This document shows, piece after piece, positions 45,578-54,554 of a stretch of DNA of 64,000 nucleotides. Position 1 is the first letter of the stretch; each line of letters begins with the position of its first letter. The stretch is from Caulobacteraceae bacterium. Lineage in GTDB: Bacteria > Pseudomonadota > Alphaproteobacteria > Caulobacterales > Caulobacteraceae. A program made the translations under genes and the position numbers. The stretch spans positions 47,868 to 111,867 of the forward strand of contig JAIXZX010000011.1 in assembly GCA_027489335.1 (NCBI GenBank), in the 5' to 3' direction. Below the pieces are notes generated by a model. It was not told where the DNA came from. It made no database searches and saw only the letters and a list, made by a program, of their open reading frames with translations.

Positions 45578-46681
45578 CTACTGACGCGCCGCCACGTCAC
45601 TACCGCCGAACACCACGTGACGCCTGGCCTCGGCCTCGAACAGGCCGTAAATCAACGCGGCATCCGGTCGGCTCGCGGCGTCAAGGGCTGCGATGTGCTC
45701 AGGCGGCAGCCGAAGCGTCGTGGCGGCGATGTTGTCGTTAACCTGCTCGACCCGGCTAACCCCCATCAGTGCGGCGTCTACGCCTGAGCGAGACAGCACC
45801 CAGGCCAGCGCCACCCTGGCTGGAGGCTCGCCCAAAGCCTTCGCCACGTCGACCAGCGCATCAACGATCCGCCAGTTGCGGTCGGTGAACAGCATGTCTC
45901 CGAACGGGTTGCTGCCGTCGAGACGCTTGTCGCCCTCGGGCCTTTCCCCGGACCCTGTCTGGTTGGGCAGGCCGCTTGGGCGGGGACCTGTGGCCTCGAC
46001 GGCCTTGCGGTCATACTTGCCGGTCAGCAGGCCATAGGCGAGCGGGCTCCAGGGCATCATTCCGAGCCCCATGTCTCTGGCCAGCGGAAGGTGCTCAGCT
46101 TCGACCTCACGGCTCACCAGCGAGTAGAAATATTGTAGGGCGATGGGGCCGGGCAGACCATGTAGTCGAGCCAGGGTGGCCAGCTTGGCCACATACCAGG
46201 CGGGCGCATTGGACAGGCCCCAGTAGCGGATCTTCCCCGATCTCACGAGGCCAGCCATGGTCTCCAGCAATTCCTCGGCCGGGGTCACCGAGTCCCAGAC
46301 GTGCGCCCAGTAGAGGTCCACATAGTCGGTCCGCAGCCGCCGCAGCGAACCCTCAAGCGCCGCATGGACGTGCTTGGCGCCGTTGCCCCCCGCGTGCGGC
46401 CCCGACCCGGCCGCGAAGCCCGACTTGGTGGCGACGACCAGCCGGTCGCGCAGGCCGCGGTCGGCGATGATGGCGCCGAGCATCTCCTCGCCACGCCCGC
46501 CGGCATAGACATCGGCCGTATCGACCACGTTGCCGCCTGCCTCGACATAGGCGTCGAAGACCGCCTCGGCCGCGGGGCGATCCATGCCCCACCGGTCAAC
46601 CCCGAAGGTCATGGTTCCCAGGACGAGGGGGCTGACGATGAGGCCTGAACGACCCAGCGTGCGGTACGAGGTGAGCGACAT
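45578..46681 (-). CDS. Aldo/keto reductase
   Basis: 367-residue NADPH-dependent (beta/alpha)8-barrel reductase. The catalytic Asp-Tyr region reads NVVDTADVYAGGRGEEMLGA, the Lys lies in VVATKSGF, and the His-equivalent region in YWAHVWDSVTP. The C-terminal VSRVEQVNDNIAAT fits the YajO/Tas-like AKR group. It is divergent from a TetR gene with an 81-bp shared control region, so it is probably induced by that regulator's ligand, perhaps a reactive aldehyde. Confidence 0.92.
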   Translation of the reverse strand: MSLTSYRTLGRSGLIVSPLVLGTMTFGVDRWGMDRPAAEAVFDAYVEAGGNVVDTADVYAGGRGEEMLGAIIADRGLRDRLVVATKSGFAAGSGPHAGGNGAKHVHAALEGSLRRLRTDYVDLYWAHVWDSVTPAEELLETMAGLVRSGKIRYWGLSNAPAWYVAKLATLARLHGLPGPIALQYFYSLVSREVEAEHLPLARDMGLGMMPWSPLAYGLLTGKYDRKAVEATGPRPSGLPNQTGSGERPEGDKRLDGSNPFGDMLFTDRNWRIVDALVDVAKALGEPPARVALAWVLSRSGVDAALMGVSRVEQVNDNIAATTLRLPPEHIAALDAASRPDAALIYGLFEAEARRHVVFGGSDVAARQ

Positions 46682-46750
46682 CGGTAAATTCCATAGTGAA
46701 TGCTACAGAAACTAATGCGACCAGTTGCGGTACGGGGTCAAGAAATATAT

Positions 46751-46761
46751 GTAGCGACTAC
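46751..46761. promoter_or_regulatory. Small palindrome in the AKR/TetR divergent region
   Basis: GTAG-CGA-CTAC lies immediately before the tetR start codon, and TAG-N6-CTA (46696-46707) lies near the AKR start. Both could be half sites for the TetR protein; short arms make this tentative. Confidence 0.35.
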
Positions 46762-46762
46762 T

Positions 46763-47371
46763 ATGAAACCTGTTCCAACTCGCGTGGCGCGCAAGCCCGG
46801 TCGGCCTCTCTCCTTCGACCGCGAGGCCGCGCTCGACGCGGCGATGCGCCTGTTTTGGGAGCAGGGGTTCGAATCGACGTCTGTGGCCGAGCTGACCCAG
46901 GCCATGGGCGTCACCCCGCCAAGCCTCTATGCGGCGTTCGGAGATAAGCGGGGCCTGTTTCGAGAGACGGTCGACCGTTACCTGGGAGGCCTGGAGCCGA
47001 TCCTGGAGAGCATCCGAAATGCAGCCACGGCGCGTGAGGCCGCTCACCGGCTGCTGATATCAGCCGCCGTTGGTGACACGGGCGAGAACACGCCTCCCGG
47101 TTGCCTGCTGGCCAGCTCCATCGTCAGCAGTTCGGCCGGCGCCGCTGAGGTCCGGGAGGAGATCGCCGCCATCCGGCGCGAGATCGAGACGACCCTGCGC
47201 GAGCGGATTGCGCATGACATCACGAACGGCCAATTGTCGGCCTCCACGGACGCCGAGGCCACTGCGGGACACGTCTTTGCGGTGATCCAGGGTATGTCGA
47301 CGCTCGCAAAGGACGGGGCGGGTCGGGACAAGCTGCTGCGCATCGCCGAGACGGCCATGAGGTGCTGGTAG
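46763..47371 (+). CDS. TetR/AcrR-family regulator of the aldo/keto reductase gene
   Basis: 202 residues from ATG 46763 (MKPVPTRVARKPGRPLSFDR). HTH: AALDAAMRLFWEQGFESTSV, then LTQAMGVTPPSLYAAFGDKR. The ligand domain contains PPGCLLASSIVSS, a cysteine motif seen in TetR proteins that respond to electrophiles (NemR-like), which would suit an AKR target. A longer in-frame start 21 codons upstream lacks homology and would cross the operator. Ligand is inferred only. Confidence 0.88.
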   Translation: MKPVPTRVARKPGRPLSFDREAALDAAMRLFWEQGFESTSVAELTQAMGVTPPSLYAAFGDKRGLFRETVDRYLGGLEPILESIRNAATAREAAHRLLISAAVGDTGENTPPGCLLASSIVSSSAGAAEVREEIAAIRREIETTLRERIAHDITNGQLSASTDAEATAGHVFAVIQGMSTLAKDGAGRDKLLRIAETAMRCW

Positions 47372-47493
47372 GACTGTTTGTGGCGGGCTGTTCGCCGTCG
47401 CGGTCACAGGCCCCTGAACGGACGTCCGAACTCCCCCCCAGTTTTTCGCCCCTTCCGGTTTTACCCCGCCCCGCGACCAGCTAGCTTCGCGCC

Positions 47494-49077
47494 ATGAGCG
47501 ACGCCGCGCCTGACTCCAACGCCCAGCCCTATTCGGTCTCCGAGCTCGCCTTTGCGCTGAAGCGGACGCTGGAGGACCGGTATGGCTTTGTGCGCCTGCG
47601 CGGAGAGTTGTCCAAGGTCACCCACCACGGCAATGGCCACGTCTATCTGACCCTGAAGGACGAGCGCGCCGCCATTGACGGGGTGGTCTGGAAGGGCTCG
47701 GTGCGGGGCCTGTCCATCCGGCCCGAACAGGGGCTGGAGGTGATCGTCACCGGCAAGATCACCACCTTCCCGGCCGGCTCCCGCTATCAGATCGTCATCG
47801 AGACCATGGAGGCGGCCGGCGTCGGCGCCCTTTTGGCCCAGCTGGAGCGGTTGAAGGCCAAGCTGGCGGCCGAGGGCCTGTTCGAGCCGGCTCGCAAACT
47901 CCCCCTGCCGGGCATGCCCGCCGTCATCGGCGTGGTGACCAGCCCCACCGGCGCGGTGATCCGCGACATCCTGCACCGCATCCGCGACCGCTGGCCCTGC
48001 CGGGTCATCGTCTGGCCGGTGGTGGTCCAAGGGGATCAGGCGGCGTCCCAGGTCAGCGCGGCCATCCGCGGCTTCTGCGCCCTGCCCGCCCACGGCGACC
48101 TACCGCGGCCCGACATCATCATCGTCGCCCGGGGCGGCGGGTCGGTGGAGGACCTCTGGGCCTTCAACGATGAGGCCCTGGTCCGCGCGGTGGCGGCGGC
48201 CGACATCCCGATCATCTCGGCCGTGGGGCACGAGACCGACACCACCCTGATCGACTTCGTCTCCGACCGCCGGGCGCCGACCCCCACAGCGGCGGCCGAG
48301 ATGGCCACGCCTGTGCTCTCCGAGCTGCGGGCGGGTCTAAGCGACCTGCACGCCCGCCTGCACCGCTGCGGCGGCCGTGTGGTGGAGGACCGCCAGGGCC
48401 GGGTGCAGAGCGCCGGCCGCAGCCTGGCGAGGGTTCCTGACCTTGTGGAGATGGCCGCCCAGCGCTTCAACCTGGCCGCCGGCCGGCTGAGCGCGGCCCT
48501 GCAACGCAACGCCGCGGCCCATGAGCGCGATCTGGTGCGAGTGGCCTCACGCCTGTCGGCCGGCCTGCTGCTGCGCCCGCAGGAGGCGCAGGCCCAGAAG
48601 GTCCAGCTGCTCGGCGGGCGGCTGGCCAGCGGCCTGCAGCGCAACGCCGCCGACCATGGCCGCGACCTCGCCCGTATCTCAGCACGGCTGACGCCGGCCT
48701 TGCTGGCCCGGCCCCAGGCGACCCAGCGCCAGCAGCTGGACGCGCTGAGCGCCCGGCTGAACCCGGCGCTGGCCCGGATTACCGAGCGCCTGGCCGAACG
48801 GCTGTCTGCGGTGGAGAAGCTGCGCCAGTCGCTGAACCCCGACCGCCCGCTTTCCCGGGGCTTTGCGCGGGTGCAGCGGGCTGATGGCCGTCTGGCCCTG
48901 CAAGGCGCGACCCTGGAGGCCGGCGAGACCGTCTCCCTGGTCTTCGCCGACGCCACCCGCAGCGCCGTGGTGGACGGGGAGGCGTCCTCGGTCACGCGGC
49001 CGCTGCCTGAGGCACGACCCAAACCCCGCAAGCCGCCCGCGCCGCCGGCCTCGACCGTGCAGGGCGACCTCTTCTAG
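47494..49077 (+). CDS. xseA: Exodeoxyribonuclease VII large subunit
   Basis: 527-residue subunit of the ATP-independent single-strand nuclease ExoVII. N-terminal OB fold ([20 protein letters not shown]), catalytic core with [18 protein letters not shown] and [20 protein letters not shown], then a long coiled-coil arm with several repeated segments ([20 protein letters not shown], repeated with variation) for XseB binding. xseB is not adjacent. The arm repeats are degenerate internal duplications of about 60 residues. Confidence 0.95.
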   Translation: MSDAAPDSNAQPYSVSELAFALKRTLEDRYGFVRLRGELSKVTHHGNGHVYLTLKDERAAIDGVVWKGSVRGLSIRPEQGLEVIVTGKITTFPAGSRYQIVIETMEAAGVGALLAQLERLKAKLAAEGLFEPARKLPLPGMPAVIGVVTSPTGAVIRDILHRIRDRWPCRVIVWPVVVQGDQAASQVSAAIRGFCALPAHGDLPRPDIIIVARGGGSVEDLWAFNDEALVRAVAAADIPIISAVGHETDTTLIDFVSDRRAPTPTAAAEMATPVLSELRAGLSDLHARLHRCGGRVVEDRQGRVQSAGRSLARVPDLVEMAAQRFNLAAGRLSAALQRNAAAHERDLVRVASRLSAGLLLRPQEAQAQKVQLLGGRLASGLQRNAADHGRDLARISARLTPALLARPQATQRQQLDALSARLNPALARITERLAERLSAVEKLRQSLNPDRPLSRGFARVQRADGRLALQGATLEAGETVSLVFADATRSAVVDGEASSVTRPLPEARPKPRKPPAPPASTVQGDLF

Positions 49078-49131
49078 GGCGCCCGGCTCCGGGGTCTGTT
49101 CGCGGCTGTCCCTGCGCGCTACATTGGCGCG

Positions 49132-49356
49132 ATGAACGCCCATGACCGAGACCTCTCCGGCAAGCCCGCCGAGCTTGCCGTGCTGCACTATGGCGACGGC
49201 GAGTTCGTCGTCCTCAAGCCCGGCCGCCATGTGGTGTGCGCCGTTTCGGGCGTGAAGATCCCCCTCCAGGCCCTGCGCTACTGGAGCCCGGCCTTGCAGG
49301 AGGCCTATGCTGGTCCGGCCGAGGCCTATGCCCGCTGGAAGGAAACCAGCAGCTGA
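49132..49356 (+). CDS. DUF2093 family protein
   Basis: 74-residue protein. The block LHYGDGEFVVLKPGRHVVCA and VSGVKIPLQALRYWSPALQE is the DUF2093 signature, found mainly in alphaproteobacteria. Function unknown; the C-terminal YWS...EAYARW segment resembles that of other small conserved cytosolic proteins. It lies 54 bp after xseA and runs into the start region of the M23 peptidase gene. Confidence 0.88.
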   Translation: MNAHDRDLSGKPAELAVLHYGDGEFVVLKPGRHVVCAVSGVKIPLQALRYWSPALQEAYAGPAEAYARWKETSS

Positions 49357-50204
49357 GCCCCGCCCCGCATCGCCGCGCCGCCCTCCTGAGCGGCCTGGCC
49401 GCCCTGACCGTTCCGGGCCTGGCGCGGTCCCAGACCGCCGCCCTCCCCTTGCGCCTGGATGGCCGGTTCATGCAGGGCGGCGTGGCGGTGGGACAGACGG
49501 TTCCGGGCGCGACGGTGTTGCTGAACGAGATCCCGGTGGGCCAGGCCTCGGATCAGGGATGGTTCGTCATCGGCTTCGACCGTGATGCTGACCCTGTCCA
49601 GGTCCTGCGGGTGGCAGCGGGCGGAGCGGAAGCCGCCCGGCCCATCACCATCCAGTCCGGGGACTTCGACGTCCAGCGCATCGGCGGCCTGCCCGCCGAT
49701 CAGGTCTCGCCCACCGATCCCGACCTGCTGGCCCGCATCCGCGCTGAGGCCGAGCGCAAGCAAGCCGGCTTCGCCAGCCAGGCGCCGCGGGACGATTTCA
49801 GAGGCGGCTTCATCCTGCCCCTGTCGGACTATCGCCTGTCAGGGCGGTTCGGCGGCCAGCGGATCCTGAACGGCGTGCCAGCGCGGCCCCACTACGGCGT
49901 CGATATGGCTGCGCCTCGGGGAACGCCCATCGTGGCGCCGGCGGGCGCCCTGGTGTCCTTCGCCGAAACAGGTCTGCATTTTGAGGGCGGCCTGATCATG
50001 CTCGACCACGGCCAGGGCCTGGTCAGCGCCTATCTGCACCTGTCGCGCCTGGACGTGGCTGCCGGCCAGCCGGTGGTCCAGGGCCAGGTGATCGGGGCCG
50101 TGGGCGCCGAGGGCCGGGCCACCGGTCCGCACCTGTGCTGGCGGATGAAGTGGCGTGAGCGCAACCTCAATCCCATGAGCCTGGTGGGCTTCCGCACCGC
50201 CTGA
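49353..50204 (+). CDS. M23 (LytM-type) peptidoglycan endopeptidase, exported; start codon uncertain
   Basis: About 283 residues. A signal region HRRAALLSGLAALTVPGLA is followed by a beta-rich domain and a C-terminal LytM peptidase with HYGVDM (His-x3-Asp zinc motif), YLHLSRL (HxH-like) and HLCWRMKW, so zinc ligands look intact. No ATG, GTG or TTG precedes the signal peptide closely; the nearest is GTG 49236, which would add 39 residues out of frame with DUF2093. CTG at 49353, with AAGGAA 9 bases upstream and overlapping the DUF2093 stop, is the most sensible start. It should cut cell-wall peptide bonds. Confidence 0.8.
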   Translation: MSPAPHRRAALLSGLAALTVPGLARSQTAALPLRLDGRFMQGGVAVGQTVPGATVLLNEIPVGQASDQGWFVIGFDRDADPVQVLRVAAGGAEAARPITIQSGDFDVQRIGGLPADQVSPTDPDLLARIRAEAERKQAGFASQAPRDDFRGGFILPLSDYRLSGRFGGQRILNGVPARPHYGVDMAAPRGTPIVAPAGALVSFAETGLHFEGGLIMLDHGQGLVSAYLHLSRLDVAAGQPVVQGQVIGAVGAEGRATGPHLCWRMKWRERNLNPMSLVGFRTA

Positions 50205-50209
50205 AGCGC

Positions 50210-51139
50210 TCAGCGGCGCTTGCGCGAATAGGTTTCGGCCGGCCAGCGCTTGTGGACCCAGAACCATTCGGCCGGACGCTCGGCGATCCGCTCTTCCATG
50301 AAGGTGTTGATCCGCTCCACCGAGCGGGCGATGTCCGCGGCCCGGTCGCCGGTGACCAGCGGCTTGATCGGCGGATGGACGATGACCCGGAACCGGGCCT
50401 TGCCCAGGCGTTGGACCGACATGGGCTGCAAGACGGTGTCGAACCGGAGGGCCAGGCGCGAGGGGCCTGGCGCGGTATGGGCCAGCCGGCCAAAGAAGGG
50501 CGCGGCCACCCCGCCATTGAACTTCTGATCGTTCATCAGGGCCACCGACTCCCCCCGCCCCAGGGCGTCGAGCAGCTCCCGGGCCCCGTCGCCGCCCTTG
50601 GGCGCAAACAGCCGCACCCCGTAGCGGAAGCGGTTGTCGCGGATGCGCTTGTCGAAATAGGGGTTGTTGGCCGCTCGATAGGTCATGTGACAGACCACGC
50701 CCGAATGGGCGATGACCGCGGGCATGATCTCCCAGTTGGACAGGTGGCCGGAGACGAACACCACCGGCTCGGCGGTGCGGGCGATCTCGGCCAGGCGCTC
50801 GGCGTTGACGATCTCGATCCGGTCGCCGGCCGCCACGATGCGGTCGATGATGGGAAATTCCGCAAAGGTCCGGCCGATCTGGCGCCACTGCTCAGCCGCC
50901 AGGGCGTCGATCTCCGAAGGCGGCAGGTCCGGAAAGGCGATCTGCAGATTGCGCACCGCCACCCGGTGGGCGCTGGTCATCGGCCCCAGGCGGCCCAGGG
51001 CCGCAGCCCCGAAGTCCGAGACGGCGTCGATGGGAAACAGCCGCGCCAGGGCGGTGATGACGTCATAGGCGGCCACCTCCAGGCGCCAGGCGAGTCGCCG
51101 GGCGAAGGTCTGGACCAGGGAGGATCGGGCGCGGGCCAT
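50210..51139 (-). CDS. LpxL/HtrB-type lipid A acyltransferase
   Basis: 309 residues from ATG 51139; a longer start adds an unrelated leader. An N-terminal membrane-anchor helix (about 25-45) precedes the acyltransferase core. Catalytic motif HLSNWE is the HX4(D/E) box of the LpxL/LpxM family, followed by FAPKGGDGARELLDALGRGE and MNDQKFNGG. It adds a secondary acyl chain to lipid A on the inner-membrane cytosolic face. Convergent with the peptidase gene, suggesting an envelope-related neighbourhood. Confidence 0.9.
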   Translation of the reverse strand: MARARSSLVQTFARRLAWRLEVAAYDVITALARLFPIDAVSDFGAAALGRLGPMTSAHRVAVRNLQIAFPDLPPSEIDALAAEQWRQIGRTFAEFPIIDRIVAAGDRIEIVNAERLAEIARTAEPVVFVSGHLSNWEIMPAVIAHSGVVCHMTYRAANNPYFDKRIRDNRFRYGVRLFAPKGGDGARELLDALGRGESVALMNDQKFNGGVAAPFFGRLAHTAPGPSRLALRFDTVLQPMSVQRLGKARFRVIVHPPIKPLVTGDRAADIARSVERINTFMEERIAERPAEWFWVHKRWPAETYSRKRR

Positions 51140-51272
51140 GCCCTCTACTAGTCTCGCCCAGCGGCTCTGTGCAACGCGAACCGCAGTCGCTTGGCGCGCG
51201 ACTTGCCAAGTTTGGCCCACACCGTCCCCCTTCGGGACGGCTCAGCTTCTTAACCACAAGGGGGCAAGAGAC

Positions 51273-51653
51273 ATGGGCAATGAGATTGACGTCCACCTGG
51301 GTAAGCGTCTCCGTCGTCGGCGCCGACTGCTCGGCCTGACACAACAGCAGCTGGCTGGCGCCTGCGGGGTCCGCTTCCAGCAGATCCAGAAATACGAGTG
51401 CGGCGCCAACCGGATCTCGGCCGCCCGCCTGTGGCAGCTGTCCGAAGCTCTCGAAGTGCCCGTGGCCTATTTCTATGACGGCCTCTCGGCCGCGGCCCAG
51501 GCGCGGGATGCGGCCTGCGACAGCGGCGGCGAGGTCCTGGCCAGCAAGGAGACCATGGATCTGATCCGGGCCTATTATCAGCTGGGCGAACGTCCCCGCC
51601 GCCGGCTACTGGACCTGGCCAAATCCCTCAACGGCGACAGCGAGCACGGCTGA
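51273..51653 (+). CDS. XRE-family HTH transcriptional regulator
   Basis: 126 residues from ATG 51273, after a GGGGGCAAG ribosome region. HTH: LGKRLRRRRRLLGLTQQQLA, GACGVRFQQIQKYECGANRI. The C-terminal tail (KETMDLIRAYYQLGERPRRR) is shared by a family common in Caulobacterales and Rhizobiales. It may control envelope or growth genes, but no operator is evident. The upstream gene is divergent. Confidence 0.88.
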   Translation: MGNEIDVHLGKRLRRRRRLLGLTQQQLAGACGVRFQQIQKYECGANRISAARLWQLSEALEVPVAYFYDGLSAAAQARDAACDSGGEVLASKETMDLIRAYYQLGERPRRRLLDLAKSLNGDSEHG

Positions 51654-51714
51654 ACCGGCAGTCCCGTCTTCAGGCGGGATTTGACCGGGCGGCCGGGCGG
51701 GCTAAACCGGGGCC

Positions 51715-52539
51715 ATGCTGACCCCTGACCGTCTGACCGCCCTCGAGGACGTGATCCTCGAGTTCAACCAGGCCGCCGCCGATGTGGCCCTGCCTCTGTT
51801 CCGCGCCGACCACGGCCTGGAGAACAAGGGCGGCGGCCCCGGCCTGAACGCCTATGACCCCGTCACGGCCGCCGATCGCGGCGCAGAGGCGGCGATCCGG
51901 CGGCTGATCGGCCAGCGCTTTCCAGATCATGGGGTGATCGGCGAGGAATATGGCGAGGACCGGCCGGACGCCGAGTTCGTCTGGGTTCTAGACCCCATCG
52001 ACGGCACCCGCGCCTTCGTGGCTGGCCTGCCGCTCTGGTGCGTGCTGATCGGCCTGCGGCACCAGGGGCGTCCCGTTCTGGGATCCATCGGCCAGCCCTA
52101 TCTGGATGAAGTTTATCTCGGCCACGCCGGCGGCTCGCGGCTGGTCTCCCGCGGCGCCTCACGGCCCCTGAGGGTGCGGGCCTGCCCCAAGCTTACCGAC
52201 GCCGTCATCGCCACCACCGATCCGGAGGCCTGCTTCAACGGCGCCGAGCTGGGCGCCTGGACCCAGGTGCGGGCGGCCTCTCGCCTGGCGAGACTGGGGC
52301 TCGACGCCTACGGCTACGCCATGGTGGCGGCCGGAACGATGGACATGGTGATCGAGGCCGGCCTCAAGGCCTGGGACATCGAGGCCGCCATCCCGGTGAT
52401 CGAAGGCGCCGGCGGTCTGGTCACCGACTGGCGTGGCGCGCCTGTGGGTCAGGCGGGCGGCCAGGTGGTCATCGCCGGCGACCGCGCCTGCCTGGACGAG
52501 GCCCTGGTGGCCCTCAGGCGCTCGGCGACGACCCGCTAG
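51715..52539 (+). CDS. hisN: Inositol-monophosphatase family phosphatase, probably histidinol-phosphatase HisN
   Basis: 274-residue Mg-dependent phosphatase. The metal motif DPIDGTRAFVAG (about residues 92-103), upstream GEEYG (Glu ligand), and C-terminal WDIEAAIPVIEGAGG are present. GTRAFVAG, with Arg-Ala-Phe rather than the inositol-specific residues, is the pattern of alphaproteobacterial HisN, which dephosphorylates histidinol phosphate. Its 3' end overlaps the convergent lipase gene by 26 bp. Confidence 0.86.
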   Translation: MLTPDRLTALEDVILEFNQAAADVALPLFRADHGLENKGGGPGLNAYDPVTAADRGAEAAIRRLIGQRFPDHGVIGEEYGEDRPDAEFVWVLDPIDGTRAFVAGLPLWCVLIGLRHQGRPVLGSIGQPYLDEVYLGHAGGSRLVSRGASRPLRVRACPKLTDAVIATTDPEACFNGAELGAWTQVRAASRLARLGLDAYGYAMVAAGTMDMVIEAGLKAWDIEAAIPVIEGAGGLVTDWRGAPVGQAGGQVVIAGDRACLDEALVALRRSATTR

Positions 52540-53485
52540 CGACCTTGCCGGCCAGGGCGTCGAACTCGGCGAAGAAGACCGCGCGCTTGTCCTCGGTCTC
52601 CATCAGGATCTCGTGCAGGGCGCCCTTGACCACCACCAGCCGGCCATCGGGCAGGCTGCGGGCCACCTGATCCTGGGCGGCGTTGTCCACCAGCTTTTCC
52701 TGCTCGGCCTGACAGATGACCACCGGGATGGTCACTGAGGCCAGGTTGGCGGGCCTTGCGAAAAAGTCACCGGCGCGCAGGGCGAAATCGAGCCAGCCCC
52801 AGGTGGGCGCCCCCAGCGCCAGGTCCCTATGGGCGGCGACCTGGGCCCGGGCGCGGGAAAACCGCACCCGGTCATGGGTCAGGACATTGTCCTCGAAGGT
52901 GTCGTCAAACGGCTTGCCGGGATCGCCCATGACATATTCGCCGCCCCTCCGGGTCAGCCGGTTCCAGGCCACCAGCAGCTTCACCGCCTTGGGATAGCGG
53001 CCGACCCGCACGCCAAGCATGGGCGCCGACAGCACCGCGCCGGCGAAGCGCCGAGCCTGGCCCTTGGCCAGCGCCAGCAGGGTCAGGCAGCCACCCATGG
53101 AGTGGCCGATGGCGATCCAGGGCTGCGGAAGACGGGTCTCAAAATGCGCCAAAAGGGCCTCAAAATCCGCCAAAAAGGGCTCAAACCCGACCGCATGGCC
53201 CTTCAGTCGGTCGTCTTCCAGGTCCCGGTGCGACAGGCCCTGGCCGCGCCAGTCATGGGCCAGCACCACGAAGCCGCGCAGGGTCAGGTCCTCGATGACC
53301 TCGTAGTACTTCTCGATCGGTTCGGTCCGTCCGCCGCTCAGCACCACCGAGCCGCGCACCGCCCCCCTGGCCGGGAACAGGGCCGCGCGCAGGCGGGCGC
53401 CGCTTGCGCCCACATACCACTCCCCCGCCCCGCCCGCGGGGACCGGAGCGGCCGGGATGTCGATGAGCGGCGCCGTCTGCGTCAT
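52514..53485 (-). CDS. Alpha/beta hydrolase, lysophospholipase/monoacylglycerol lipase type
   Basis: 323 residues. Nucleophile elbow GHSMGG (Ser in IAIGHSMGGCLTLL), conserved HDWRGQGLSHR oxyanion/lid region, acid in VVICQAEQEKLVD and catalytic His near GALHEILMETED. This is the PldB-like hydrolase_4 group. No signal peptide, so cytosolic or membrane-associated. Substrate probably a monoacylglycerol or lysolipid. Convergent 3' overlap with hisN may give antisense interference. Confidence 0.9.
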   Translation of the reverse strand: MTQTAPLIDIPAAPVPAGGAGEWYVGASGARLRAALFPARGAVRGSVVLSGGRTEPIEKYYEVIEDLTLRGFVVLAHDWRGQGLSHRDLEDDRLKGHAVGFEPFLADFEALLAHFETRLPQPWIAIGHSMGGCLTLLALAKGQARRFAGAVLSAPMLGVRVGRYPKAVKLLVAWNRLTRRGGEYVMGDPGKPFDDTFEDNVLTHDRVRFSRARAQVAAHRDLALGAPTWGWLDFALRAGDFFARPANLASVTIPVVICQAEQEKLVDNAAQDQVARSLPDGRLVVVKGALHEILMETEDKRAVFFAEFDALAGKVASGSSPSA

Positions 53486-53496
53486 GGCGGGTTCCT

Positions 53497-53805
53497 TCAG
53501 GCGGCCTGGGAGAAAAGGGTCTGGATCTGGGACTGCATGGACATGGCGAGACCCATATTGGACATGCGCATCCGGCGGCTCATCAGGGCGGTCATCGGAT
53601 CGAGCCTGCGGCGGCCAAGGGCCACGACATCGTCCAGGCTGATGGTCACCACCAGGTCGGCCGGCGCGTCGCGGTTGGTGACCATGGCCCCATCGATATG
53701 GATGAAGCCCGCCCCCTTGAGGTCGATCTTGACCACATGCGGCAGCGGCTCTCCGGTCCGGAGCGTGTCGGCGATGCGGGTGGTGAGCTGTTCAATCGTG
53801 GCCAT
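53497..53805 (-). CDS. SCP2 sterol-binding-domain protein
   Basis: 102 residues from ATG 53805 (GGGAG five bases upstream). It is a single SCP2-like lipid-binding domain: HVVKIDLKGAGFIHIDG, then DLVVTISLDDVVALGRRRLD and a Met-rich end. It is 11 bp upstream of the lipase on the same strand, so a lipid carrier and a lipid hydrolase are likely co-expressed. Such domains carry fatty acyl or sterol-like ligands; the ligand is unknown here. Confidence 0.86.
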   Translation of the reverse strand: MATIEQLTTRIADTLRTGEPLPHVVKIDLKGAGFIHIDGAMVTNRDAPADLVVTISLDDVVALGRRRLDPMTALMSRRMRMSNMGLAMSMQSQIQTLFSQAA

Positions 53806-53936
53806 CGGCACTCCCAAGGCCGCGGAGCTTGGCCCGCCGCCCCGACGAAGTAAACAAAGCCGAAGCCTTGCCCGTGACACGGGGTCGGAGTTGGGTCATG
53901 ATTTGCGAATAATTCGCAAGACCGGGAGGACAACCC

Positions 53937-54548
53937 ATGCGTCGACTCGCCCTGGAGGATCTCGACCAGCTCTATCGCGCGCCTGGCAAGCTGGTGCTGG
54001 ACAAGGTGCTGGACCATGTGGAGCGTCACGGCCGCGCCTTCATCGCCCACTCGCCGTTCTGCATGGTGAGCTCGGCCGGCCCCGACGGGACGGTGGACGT
54101 CTCGCCCCGCGGCGGTGAGGCAGGCTTCGTCCATGTGAGCGAGGACGGCAGGACCCTTTTCCTGCCCGACCGTCCCGGGAACAACCGCCTCGACACCCTG
54201 CGCAACCTGCTGGCCGGGACCGGCAAGGTCGGGCTGATGTTCATGATCCCCGGCTTCGACGACGTCTATCGCGTCAATGGTCAGGCCAGCGCCACCGACG
54301 ACGCGGCTCTCCTGGCGGAGTTCGAAGAGTTCGGCCGCCTGCCCCGCCTGGTGCTGATGATCGCCGTGGAGGAGGCGTTCATCCATTGCCCCAAGGCCAT
54401 CATGCGTGGCCGGCTGTGGGACCCCCAAGCGCGACTGGACCGCAGCGTCCTGCCCAGCGGGGCGGAGATGATTTCCGACCAGCTGAACCTGGGGAAGTTG
54501 CCGGTGACCAATGATCAGATCATCGACAGCTACCGCCAGCAGCTCTGA
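53937..54548 (+). CDS. Pyridoxamine-phosphate-oxidase-like flavoprotein (MSMEG_1061-type)
   Basis: 203-residue split-barrel FMN or F420-type protein. Motifs HSPFCMVSSAGPDGTVDVSP and LFLPDRPGNNRLDTLRNLL fit the PPOX MSMEG_1061 group, which is distinct from PdxH. GGGAGGACA lies before ATG 53937. It could reduce or shield small electrophiles. It is divergent from the SCP2 gene by 131 bp. Confidence 0.85.
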   Translation: MRRLALEDLDQLYRAPGKLVLDKVLDHVERHGRAFIAHSPFCMVSSAGPDGTVDVSPRGGEAGFVHVSEDGRTLFLPDRPGNNRLDTLRNLLAGTGKVGLMFMIPGFDDVYRVNGQASATDDAALLAEFEEFGRLPRLVLMIAVEEAFIHCPKAIMRGRLWDPQARLDRSVLPSGAEMISDQLNLGKLPVTNDQIIDSYRQQL

Positions 54549-54554
54549 GACGTC

